Source: Eutreptiella sp. 'Long Island Sound 2002'
Taxonomy: Eukaryota; Euglenozoa; Euglenophyceae; Eutreptiales; Eutreptiaceae
Assembly (NCBI GenBank): GCA_964036045.1
Contig: OZ038385.1
Location: 16,985,786-17,049,785, forward strand
Length of the DNA stretch: 64,000 bases
Reading direction: 5' to 3'
This document shows, piece by piece, positions 42,335-51,039 of the stretch (positions within the stretch are counted from its first letter, which is position 1; each line of letters opens with the position of its first letter). Under the pieces are notes generated by a model. It did no database searches. It saw only the letters and a program-made list of their open reading frames with translations, and had not been told where the DNA came from. A program made the position numbers and the translations under genes.

Positions 42335-44509
42335 ATGTCCACGCCAAGCGTCAGGACCTGGCCTATCCGAACTGTCCAAGTACAAATGGGCAGTGTGGTC
42401 CACCCAATGAGTGAACCACCACACCGAGCACCACATCACCTCAGTGGCGCATCTGGGTCCCAAGGAGATCCAGAACGCAGAAGGGCGGAAGAGAATAAAG
42501 GCCTAACCACCGAGGCCTTAGCAGCACACGGTGGAGACAGCTTCAGTCACCTCCACAGACGTGTGACTGCTTCAGTATCAAGATCCAATTGTCCAGCTTC
42601 ATCCTCAACTGCCATTGAAGGACCTGAGGAATATGAGAAGCTGAAGATGAAGATGGATGAGTACATCATGCATGAGGAGTACTATAAATCCATCCGTGGG
42701 GAAGATGGAGAGGAGCCCTTGGCTGTACATGGATCCAGACCACGTACAGATCTAGGGTCCTACGCACACTCTGGTCCCCCGTCCACAGCATCCCTGCCAA
42801 GACGACTACGACCTGAGTACCCAACCCCAAGGGCTCCCGAAGTGGGCCCAACACGAGTAGAAGAACATCATCCAAGGCCAACCTACGGTGCCCTGGATCA
42901 AACGGCCGAGCTGCTGGCCAAATTCCTGTCTGGATCAGAAGATCCAGATGTGACGGCCTTATCAGAGGCCATTAAGGCTAAACTGGGTATTGCAGAACCC
43001 TTACCCAAGCCTGAGTTCCTCTCTCTCTCTCCAGGGCTGAGTACCCTGGCCGAAGATCTCAAGAGATCGAGGGTCTCAAGGCTGTTGCCTAAGGTTACCT
43101 GCCCCAGCCCCTTTCACCCCCGTGCCAGGACTGTGCCTATGGCGGATCTACAGGACGTGCCTGTCACAGAGAGTGAGAGAAGAGGGCTGTCAGCCCTGGC
43201 CCCTCTTGCCGGCGTGTCGCCTACAGGCCTAACTCCGGGGGGTGGGAAGACGGGCAGACCAATTGCCCAGGCGAACATCCAGCTGGAACTGCCGGAGTTC
43301 GACCCCAAAAATCTGCCTGAATGGGAAGAAGAATTTGCGGAGTTCCTTTTGTTGACTGGCCAATCCCATGTGGATGTGGCCACCAAATGTTCACTGCTAA
43401 AACGCTCTTGCAAAAAGAAATTTTTGCAAAAACAGGTCAAACAGATTGTGAAAACCTGTTCTACCTGGGCAGAGGTACTCCTGAGGTTAGAGAAAACATT
43501 TCAAGTCTATGAGACTGACCTCAGCGTACGCACACAGATCGAGGAGCTACCTATGCTCCCGGATTTTCCATCCGCTGCGCGAATTTGTGAGTATGTGTGC
43601 GACTTGGAGTACTTATTTTCGAGGATGAATGTGGGCTCCTACGGAGCCACTGAGCCCCACCTTTGGCTCATGAGTAAGATCCCCCAGCGTACGTGGGATA
43701 ATTGCCGCTCCACCTCTGAGAGGAAGAGCAGGACCCACTCGTATGATACACTGGTGGATCTCTTGATTGAGCTAGCTCTTGAGAGAGAGAACGACTCCCA
43801 CATGGAGAAGTTCCTCAAGAAGCATTTGGGACGAGGTGGTACCCCTACCCCCGAACGTGGCGAAGGGAAGGGGCATAAAAATCCCACTAACACCAACCAG
43901 GGAGGCGGTAAAGGGAGGGGCAACCTACGTGCCATGAACGAGGTTCCAACTGATGCAGGCACACACCCCCTGTTTTACTGCCGACCTGTCAATGACAAGG
44001 GGGGACCTTGTCATGCCTCTGACTGCGATCTCCGCAGTGGCTGTATGCTGCAGATGAAACGTCAGCAGCATACTAAAGATGGGAAAACTGTGACCCATCA
44101 GGACCACTTCAGGTGTACCATCACCTGTGGTTACTGTGGCAAACGTCGTCACTATGAGGACGAATGCCACATCAAGAAACGCGAGAGTGACAAACTCAAG
44201 CGTCAGGAGGCGGAGCGCCAGAAGACCCCGACGCCCGCCAGAAATCCCCCGAGTGGGGATAAAGGTAAAGGAGGTGGCAAGGGGGGTGGCAAAACTGGAC
44301 CCCCTAACCCCCAGAGGCGCTCATCAGCGCCCGTTGCTACACCTACTCCTGCTGCCACACCCGCTCCTGCCGCAGGTGTCCCCCAGAAGCGCCCCCAAGG
44401 GGATAACGCTACCCCTGAGGGGAATAATTCTAAGAAGAGGCGCTTGGCCTGGATGGCCAAGTCCCTCATGGCTGCTGGAGTGGATGTGAAATTCCCTGAT
44501 GAGGAATAG
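42335..44509 (+). CDS. gag: Gypsy-B gag with terminal in-frame UAG before pol
   Basis: This intact 724-codon Gag starts at ATG 42335, about 70 bp after the primer-binding site. The N-terminal third is charged and Pro-rich. The capsid-like core (ELPEFDPKNLPEWEEEFAEF onward, about 43290-43830) is colinear with Gypsy-B2. A Cys-rich cluster (FYCRPVNDKGGPCHASDCDL) precedes a canonical zinc knuckle CGYCGKRRHYEDEC (about 44128-44169). A G/K-rich and Ala/Pro-rich tail follows. The frame ends with TAG (44507-44509) followed by GGG GGC GGC, and the same frame continues directly into the protease. The stop aligns exactly with the TGA of Gypsy-B2. Confidence 0.87.
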   Translation: MSTPSVRTWPIRTVQVQMGSVVHPMSEPPHRAPHHLSGASGSQGDPERRRAEENKGLTTEALAAHGGDSFSHLHRRVTASVSRSNCPASSSTAIEGPEEYEKLKMKMDEYIMHEEYYKSIRGEDGEEPLAVHGSRPRTDLGSYAHSGPPSTASLPRRLRPEYPTPRAPEVGPTRVEEHHPRPTYGALDQTAELLAKFLSGSEDPDVTALSEAIKAKLGIAEPLPKPEFLSLSPGLSTLAEDLKRSRVSRLLPKVTCPSPFHPRARTVPMADLQDVPVTESERRGLSALAPLAGVSPTGLTPGGGKTGRPIAQANIQLELPEFDPKNLPEWEEEFAEFLLLTGQSHVDVATKCSLLKRSCKKKFLQKQVKQIVKTCSTWAEVLLRLEKTFQVYETDLSVRTQIEELPMLPDFPSAARICEYVCDLEYLFSRMNVGSYGATEPHLWLMSKIPQRTWDNCRSTSERKSRTHSYDTLVDLLIELALERENDSHMEKFLKKHLGRGGTPTPERGEGKGHKNPTNTNQGGGKGRGNLRAMNEVPTDAGTHPLFYCRPVNDKGGPCHASDCDLRSGCMLQMKRQQHTKDGKTVTHQDHFRCTITCGYCGKRRHYEDECHIKKRESDKLKRQEAERQKTPTPARNPPSGDKGKGGGKGGGKTGPPNPQRRSSAPVATPTPAATPAPAAGVPQKRPQGDNATPEGNNSKKRRLAWMAKSLMAAGVDVKFPDEE

Positions 44510-47500
44510 GGGGGCGGCTCCGAAGAGGAGGACTTGGTTTTCTGGATCCTCGTGAAAATCGGGGATCAGGTTTTTCGAGCAGTGCTTGATACCGGAGCAA
44601 CACTTTCCATAGTGGCCCGGCGCCTGCTTAAAACTTTCAGGAAAACTAAGACCGTGGCCATAAGAGTAGGGGATGGGCGTACCATCCATTCCTTGGGGAG
44701 GGTCGATGTGACCATATGTCTGGGCGACGAAACCGTGACCCAACACTGCAGAGTGTTGGACACTGACGCCTTTGACATTGTCATTGGGACTGACTTTCTA
44801 GGAAGAAACCCCCAGGTTAAAATGCTGTCCCTATAGCGTCCTTACTCTTTGCACTGCGACTTTGGCAGTGGGCTATTCTCCGTTCCTTTGGAGCTGTCAG
44901 GACGAAAAGAGTCTGGGCTGCGCTACGCAGCCAAGACGAACTATCGTACTGAAAACTACCAACTGGCCCGTCATGTTCTCGAAAATGGACCGGCGGCCCT
45001 ACAGGTAAACCTGGATGAGATCCAGGTGGAATTGTTTGCGAGCCAACAACAGCACATCATGCAGTTGTACTGCTCGAAACAAATGAACAATGCTTTCCGT
45101 TTCTTCTGGAAAGCAATGGGCCTAGCGTATGCTAACCCTCCCTTCTCCCTGCTCGCGAAGGTTCTAACCAAGATCGCTTATGAGGGAGGAAGGGTTGTTA
45201 TGTGCACCCCTGACTGGGGTTGCTCTGGTGAACATGCTTACTGGCGCCGTATGCTTGACCGAATGACCGTGGGGAGAGTGCAACTCCCCGACGGCCCCAT
45301 CTATGTGCCTGAGGACTCAGACACAGCTATGCAGGCCCCTGAGTGGGCCAGTTTCCTGTCCATCATCGATGGATCTCTCAATCTTGTACCCCTGTGTGAC
45401 CTGGACCAGGTGCTACTAAAAGAGGTCATGGCCGAAAATCGTGGCCTGACCCTTTATGATCTCAAAAATCGATCTCCTGAGCACCTATCTGCCACACTTA
45501 CAGGGTGTGAGTCTCCTGATGACTATCTGGAACCTGCAGCTGTCAAACAGGATGCTGACGACCAACTGTCTGAGATCGCCAGCACTATTCCCTCTGTTGA
45601 TCCCAGCTGTGTTGACTTAAAACATAGTGCTTTCCTGGCCCAGCTGTTGCTAGAGGAGGTAGATCTAGAGTCAACCTCTGAACCCGCTTCCTCTGTTGGG
45701 AAACCAGTGCTACACATGCAGCCTGTGCACACAGGTGAACCCGTGGCCCGGAGTACTGATGCTCTGGCACGGCCTGCTGCTAATAACATGCCGTTGTCTG
45801 AGCATGACACTCAAGAACTCCGACGGCTGTTGTACCTGAAGGCCGAAGGTATTGAGCGCCAAGAGCGGCTGCAATACCTCAGACAGACCTGGAAATACTC
45901 CATCTGGTCTGAGGAGGACGATGAGTCCTATACGCTGCCTGATCCTGAGATACCTCTAGTGTATTCTCTACACTATGGGCAGCAATGTCCCCCTGAGTGG
46001 GACGATGGTACTGTACCTGCCGAAACTGCTGATCGGCATAAAAAGAAAGAACATGGAAAAAGCAACCTCCATGCTGAGGAGGATTTCCTTCAGAAAGTCG
46101 AGAGTCTTAACCTTGACCCCCGCCTGAAGAAACTGCTTATAACCTATGAGGAGGTGTTCGGCGCCTTGCCGCCTCCCCTATCTTGTAAAAAACTGGTCCA
46201 GATGGACCTGAAATTGAAACCCAAATTTGAAAAGACGCGAGTGAGGCGTCGTCCCTATCCCGCTCCACAGGAACAGGTTGAAGAAATCGAGCGCCAGATC
46301 CAAGAATGCATTGATGCTGGCCTCGTTGAAGAGTATAAACATGGGGACTATCCCCATCACTGCAGCCCCTGTTTCCTTGTTGCTAAACCAGGGTCGAATG
46401 CTCTACGTCTTGTTGTAGACTATGGTGAGGTCAACAAGAAAACCCAGAACCACTCAGGGAGTATTCCTAACATGGAAAACACCCTGGAGCGTATTGCCAA
46501 ATGCAAGTATAAGACCAAAATGGACAAACGCTCTGGTTTCTGGCACGTTGACCTAACCGCCGCAGCTCAGGAGCTGCTTGCCTTTATAACCCCTAAGGGT
46601 CGTGTCTTCAAGTGGAAGGTTATGCCTTTCGGGGTGGCTAACGCCCCAGCGCTCTTCCAGGAGCTTATGAACAAAATTTTGTACATACTGAGGCGTAGGC
46701 CTCTAGTACAAGAGTTGATTTCTCGGGGTGCAGAAATGGAGGCTCACATCGACGACGTGAGTCTGGGTACTAATACCAAAGAGGACCATGTCCTTCTCCT
46801 CCATGAATTCTTCACTGTTTGTCAAGAAAACCATCTCCGAATCAAACTCGAAAAATGTGAGTTCATGAAAGATGAGATGGAGTATTTGGGTTTCGACGTG
46901 GGGTATGGCTGGTGGAAACCAGCCGCGTCTAAGATGCAGCCCCTACAGGACATGCAGATTCGCGATGACCCTAAGAAGGGTCTACACGATGTGAGGAGTT
47001 TTGTGGGCGCCTGTAATTTCTATCGGCGTCACATCCACAATTTTACTTACTCCTCTGCACCCCTCACTGACCTGATCAAGAAAACTACTCCCTGGAGATG
47101 GACCTCCAGAGAGGAAGAGGGTTTCCAGGAGTTGAAGAAGAAGATTGCCTCCTCCAACTGCCTGGGAGTGCCCCGCCCTGAGGGCGAGATAGTCCTGATC
47201 ACTGATGCCAGTGATGTAGGGGGGGGAGGTACGATCTACCAATGGCAGGAGCTTAACCCCGCTGAACTAACCCACTGCCATTATCGTACTACTGGACTGA
47301 ACCGTGATGGTTCGTTTAAACATGACTATCCTACCAGTGAGTGGCGACTGGTGCCACTGGGACACTGGAATTAGAAATGGAACCAAGCGCGTTCCAACTA
47401 CAGCACCTATGACGAGGAACTCCTGGCCGGTATGTTGGTGCTATCGTCACAATCCCGACTCCTGGGGTCTAACCCTATTGTCTGGCTGTGTGACCAGGAG

Positions 47501-47600
47501 CCTGTGAAGTCTTTTCAGAAGGGCCCACCACCAGAAAAAGCGAAGCTAAAACGGTGGTGGACTTACCTGAGCCAGTTCAGGCTGACAGTGCATCATATCC
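44510..47600 (+). pseudogene. pol: Gypsy-B pol: protease, methyltransferase-like domain, RT, RNase H (truncated)
   Basis: In frame with gag, this region shows protease LDTGAT (about 44586-44603) and GTDFL. An in-frame TAG (44834-44836) sits where Gypsy-B2 has Gln. The methyltransferase-like domain has ELFAS (about 45031) and an intact NPPFS (45134-45148), then VVMCTPDWG. RT has HIDD (46745-46756) where YIDD is expected. RNase H has TDASDVGGGG (about 47201). A TAG at 47372-47374 replaces a Trp codon of Gypsy-B2. The reading frame is otherwise preserved to 47600, where Gypsy-C cuts it. Two nonsense changes and the Tyr to His change in the catalytic motif mark it as inactive. Confidence 0.85.
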
Positions 47601-48132
47601 TGTAAGTGCGGCTAGCCCCATCTGCTCAGATTTTCAGACATTCTGCCCAGATTGGCTACATTTTGGTCATTTTCTTTGCTTCGGCGGAATTGCCGCCTCG
47701 CAGCTCAGTCACAGGATATTTCCTATATATTTCTGATATGCCGGATTTGATTCCGCGGTCCATTTCCCGTAAATCCGCCGCATTCCGCTATTTTAGCTGG
47801 AATCGCCATTTGCCGCTGGCGCGCGCTCGCGGGCCTGATCGGCCATACAATTTTACATAAATGGATTATTTAAATTCATTCGGACAGTTTTGGACACTCA
47901 GATGTATTTAGAATAATTCCCCTCAATTTTCTTCATAGACTGGGATTTTCTGCCGGACCACAATCAGCATGGATCTTGCTTCTGTTGTCGCTGCTCTCGC
48001 CTCCGTTGGTGTCCGAGTGTCCGGTTCTACCCCCAATAACAACATCCAGGGAGACTCCTCGCGTGCCTGCCCCACTGGTCTTGCCGGCCCCGAGCCCTCC
48101 GGCACCCACAACGACCCAGGGCAGCACTTTCA
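47601..48132 (+). repeat. Gypsy-C 5' LTR
   Basis: This 532-bp LTR has canonical TG...CA ends: it starts TGTAAGTGCGG at the disrupted Gypsy-B codon and ends TTTCA directly before the primer-binding site. Its last 164 bp also encode the first part of the gag frame (ATG at 47969). No second copy is visible in the window. Confidence 0.82.
47724..47730 (+). promoter_or_regulatory. Candidate TATA box in Gypsy-C LTR
   Basis: TATATAT lies about 240 bp before the gag ATG, a plausible position for the U3 promoter. It would place the RNA start inside the LTR and leave the ATG in R/U5. Confidence 0.4.
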
Positions 48133-51004
48133 TGGTAGCAGAGGCTACCTGAATGTTGTTCCTTTGGTGTCCCAACCACAGCTAGCCCCTCAGTACGGCC
48201 CCGTAGACTCCGCAACCTCCGGAGACGTAACGATTACGCTGCCGTGGTGCTGTGCGAACGAGGCCCTCAGAGGAATGCCTTGCGCAAGCCCAAATTGCCC
48301 AAGAAGGACACAAATCAGCAGCTGTGGAGGCCCAGATTACAATCAAGATCCCAGTCGAAATTGGCCATCAAGCAGCTGGAATCTCCCAGCTTACGCTAAT
48401 GGCAACGCTCCGGTGGAGCTTACGGACTTGGCGGGGACCAATACTCCCTACCAATGTCCACATTTCGAGACCATCGATGCCGAAATTGACGACATTGAGA
48501 TGGGTGGACCAGGTGAGGTACCTACCTACAATCGACCAGCCTCATGGGCACAATGGGACAACCATTTGTCGCCGGAAGTGACCCGTAACCTTGAGGCGCT
48601 TGAGGCCCTGTGTCTATTAGCCACGTCTAGGCTGATAGGACAAGAAAGAATCGCCTCCGATTTTTTATTTGAATATTTTTTCCTCCGTCAAGAAGAAATT
48701 AATACTAGGATGTGGTGGTGTTCTCAAGAAGATGAATCTTTTGCCATTTTCTTGCAGATCTGGGAGGCAAGCCCCTTCCCGAAGGAGAAGACCAAGGCAC
48801 CTGTTGCCGGGCCCTCCGCCCCCCATCCCTCTGTTTCCATCCGCGACGATCTAGCCGCCGCGGTTGAGGAAGGAATCTTAGAGGCAGCTAGGCAGGCAAG
48901 CCTGGAAATTAGGACTGAAGGAGCTCCCCAAGTGGACTCCTGGCTGCGAACCACTGAGATTAGCGGTCCGACAGCCTGCTCAGGCCCTTCAGGACACGGT
49001 ATGTACTGTCCTGCCGACTGCTTTTGCAGATCTCAGCGAGACTCTGAGCTCCAATTGCTCAAAGATCAAATGCAACTCATCATTCAGACTTTGGGAATTA
49101 AAGATCTTTTCAAGACCCACATGAGGTCTGAGGGCGCATCATCGGTGGATCAGGCAACAGATCCGTCGGAGGAGGCGACAGAAATTTTTTCGATTGCTCC
49201 TTCGGTGGACTCTAAGACCACCGATGCACGGATCAGCAGGACTAAGCTAAAGGAAAGGGTTACAATCTCTCGATCACAGAGTAGGTCGGCGAAGGCTAGG
49301 ACTGAGGTTCAGAATGCCAAAAGAACTGCCTCCCGTACTACCCTTCCTGCTGTTGATTCCAATGCAATTGCCCAGATGTTGCTCGCCCAGACCCTCGCCG
49401 GAGCTGGTGTGGCTAATGATGCCGCCAAGGTGTCTACCATTACGGCCGGTGTTGGGCTGGATTCACTCCTAAATCCCACTTCATTGCGACTTCGTCAGGT
49501 TGCCAAGCAACCGAAGTATAATGGAAACCCCAGACGTTGGCCTCAGTTCCAACGGGAATTTAAACTGTGGGTTAAGACTCAAAAACTCCAGGATGATCAG
49601 TTCCTGATGGCTCTTCTGGACTGCCTTGAGGGAGCGCCGGCCAACACTTGGCTCAGGACCTGGAGTGATCGTGAAGAATCAAGTTCCCCCCTTACCTTTG
49701 ATGAGGTGTGGGAACAGTTGGAGGTACGTGGATCCCGGCTGCCTGAGGACCATTACCACCAGATGTTGAAGAATTTTCCTTCGTTCTCTCGATTAATCTT
49801 GCATGAGGTGCAGGACAAGAGACAGCGCTTCTGGAATCTCGTAGAAGAATCTGAACATTCAGGCGAAAAATTTTCTAGTGCCGAGCTGAAAAATCTGATT
49901 TTTGACAAAATCCCCTCAGAAACCGCCGCCACCCTTCGGAATCGACAGTCCGAAGAAAAGGTCAAGACCTGGTGGGCGGAGATCGATGGCTTTGACGCCT
50001 CGGCGAACCGGTTTACCGTCAGGGAGGCACTTCAAAAGTGCGCCCCCACGTCGTTTACCAAGGTGAAATTCACTGAAAACACGTGGAAAATCAAGTTCAA
50101 TGAACACGAGGATCGGGACTTGTTTGTCCAAGTTCTCAATAGGGGAGTAAGTTTCCATGGCAATCGCCTGAAGGCCAGGAACTGGGTGTTTTCGTTCACT
50201 CCGCAGGAACTGTGGGAAGAGGTTGAGAGGCTCGCTGACGCCGCCAATCAAAATTTCCATGAGGGTCTTGGGGGAAACAGGAATACCCAGCAAAACACCC
50301 AAAATGGGGCCCAAAAGGGCAACAAAAAGGTGAATGACACCCGGAATGTTCAGGATCATTGTAGCATCTGTCTGCTTCTAGGTTCTACGAACCGAGCTAA
50401 GACGCATTCCACTGCTAATCACCGATGGTCTGCTTACGATCACAAGGTGATTGGCGAAAATGTCAGTAATCCTCAGAATTCAGACAGGAATGACAGACAG
50501 GTGCATGGTGCCAAGGGGGGAAAGGGTAATTCGACCCCCTCCGGTGGAAACAAAAACACCGGAGGCCCTGGCGGGTCCCAAGGCAAAGGGAATCGGACTC
50601 CATCCGGTTCCGGTGGGCAGCCGAATGGTCAGACAGGTCCAAATTTCAACGCCGGAGGCGGAAATCGAAATCCAGGCCAAACCCCTCAATCCGGTACAAA
50701 TAAAGGAAATGCTCCAGGATCACAGGGTAAGGGTAAGGGAAATCCTTCAGGAACCCCCTTCTCTGGTAAGGGCAGAGGGCGTGGCGACGGTGGTGGCCCA
50801 TCATCCGGCGGCCGTGGCCGTGGACGTGGAAAGGGAAATCATCGTGTGGATCAGGTCACAGGTGCAGACCAGGTGTCTGATGCGGATCGAGATTACGTCG
50901 AAAATGCTCTGAATCCAGCGGATGATCCGTTCCAGGATGAATGGATCGACGAAACAGGCTGTGTTCATAATGTTAACGCAGCCGCTGGAGGTCAGAACGC
51001 CTAG
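47969..51004 (+). CDS. gag: Gypsy-C gag, starting inside the LTR, with terminal in-frame UAG
   Basis: This frame has 1011 codons from ATG 47969. The first 55 or so codons lie in the LTR and the frame crosses the primer-binding site, read as HGSRGY. A later start is possible, but no stop intervenes. The long N-terminal half has no recognisable domain. A capsid-like core follows (PKYNGNPRRWPQFQREFKLW, about 49510; LEGAPANTWLRTW; GSRLPEDHYHQML). A Cys/His group (HCSICLLLGS, then H and H) near 50360-50440 may replace the usual zinc knuckle. The C-terminal part is G/N/K-rich and then has RGRGDGGG and GGRGRGRGKG stretches, likely to bind RNA. It ends TAG (51002-51004), followed by GGG AGC CAC in the same frame as pol. 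Confidence 0.85.
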   Translation: MDLASVVAALASVGVRVSGSTPNNNIQGDSSRACPTGLAGPEPSGTHNDPGQHFHGSRGYLNVVPLVSQPQLAPQYGPVDSATSGDVTITLPWCCANEALRGMPCASPNCPRRTQISSCGGPDYNQDPSRNWPSSSWNLPAYANGNAPVELTDLAGTNTPYQCPHFETIDAEIDDIEMGGPGEVPTYNRPASWAQWDNHLSPEVTRNLEALEALCLLATSRLIGQERIASDFLFEYFFLRQEEINTRMWWCSQEDESFAIFLQIWEASPFPKEKTKAPVAGPSAPHPSVSIRDDLAAAVEEGILEAARQASLEIRTEGAPQVDSWLRTTEISGPTACSGPSGHGMYCPADCFCRSQRDSELQLLKDQMQLIIQTLGIKDLFKTHMRSEGASSVDQATDPSEEATEIFSIAPSVDSKTTDARISRTKLKERVTISRSQSRSAKARTEVQNAKRTASRTTLPAVDSNAIAQMLLAQTLAGAGVANDAAKVSTITAGVGLDSLLNPTSLRLRQVAKQPKYNGNPRRWPQFQREFKLWVKTQKLQDDQFLMALLDCLEGAPANTWLRTWSDREESSSPLTFDEVWEQLEVRGSRLPEDHYHQMLKNFPSFSRLILHEVQDKRQRFWNLVEESEHSGEKFSSAELKNLIFDKIPSETAATLRNRQSEEKVKTWWAEIDGFDASANRFTVREALQKCAPTSFTKVKFTENTWKIKFNEHEDRDLFVQVLNRGVSFHGNRLKARNWVFSFTPQELWEEVERLADAANQNFHEGLGGNRNTQQNTQNGAQKGNKKVNDTRNVQDHCSICLLLGSTNRAKTHSTANHRWSAYDHKVIGENVSNPQNSDRNDRQVHGAKGGKGNSTPSGGNKNTGGPGGSQGKGNRTPSGSGGQPNGQTGPNFNAGGGNRNPGQTPQSGTNKGNAPGSQGKGKGNPSGTPFSGKGRGRGDGGGPSSGGRGRGRGKGNHRVDQVTGADQVSDADRDYVENALNPADDPFQDEWIDETGCVHNVNAAAGGQNA
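48133..48144 (+). other. Gypsy-C primer-binding site (initiator Met tRNA type)
   Basis: TGGTAGCAGAGG follows the LTR end CA with no gap. It matches the primer-binding sites of Gypsy-A and Gypsy-B2. Confidence 0.9.
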
Positions 51005-51039
51005 GGGAGCCACGAAAATCGCCCCTCCCCAGGCGATTT
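51002..51039 (+). promoter_or_regulatory. Gypsy-C gag stop and candidate readthrough structure
   Basis: Two perfect pairings overlap directly after the UAG. GGGAG (51005-51009) can pair with CTCCC (51025-51029). AAATCGCC (51016-51023) can pair with GGCGATTT (51032-51039), an 8-bp hairpin with an 8-base loop. The first pairing uses the loop of the second, so the topology is that of a pseudoknot. One connecting loop is only about 1-2 bases, so the two may instead be alternative folds. Confidence 0.5.

Larger units (their letters stand above)
42053..47600 (+). mobile_element. Gypsy-B: Ty3/gypsy element, 3' part displaced by Gypsy-C
   Basis: The visible part runs from a palindromic left end (42053-42252) through a primer-binding site variant, an intact gag and pol to within RNase H. 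At 47600 the coding match to Gypsy-B2 stops at CATCATATCC and Gypsy-C begins. The remaining integrase part should lie right of the window, beyond Gypsy-C and Gypsy-D. It is closely related to Gypsy-B2 in gag and pol. Confidence 0.85.

Noticed and set aside
51005-51039. A fully stacked H-type pseudoknot identical in geometry to the gammaretroviral one.
   Set aside because: The loop crossing the first stem is only 1-2 bases, too short for a standard H-type fold of 5-6 bp. I kept only the weaker claim of interlocked or alternating stems.
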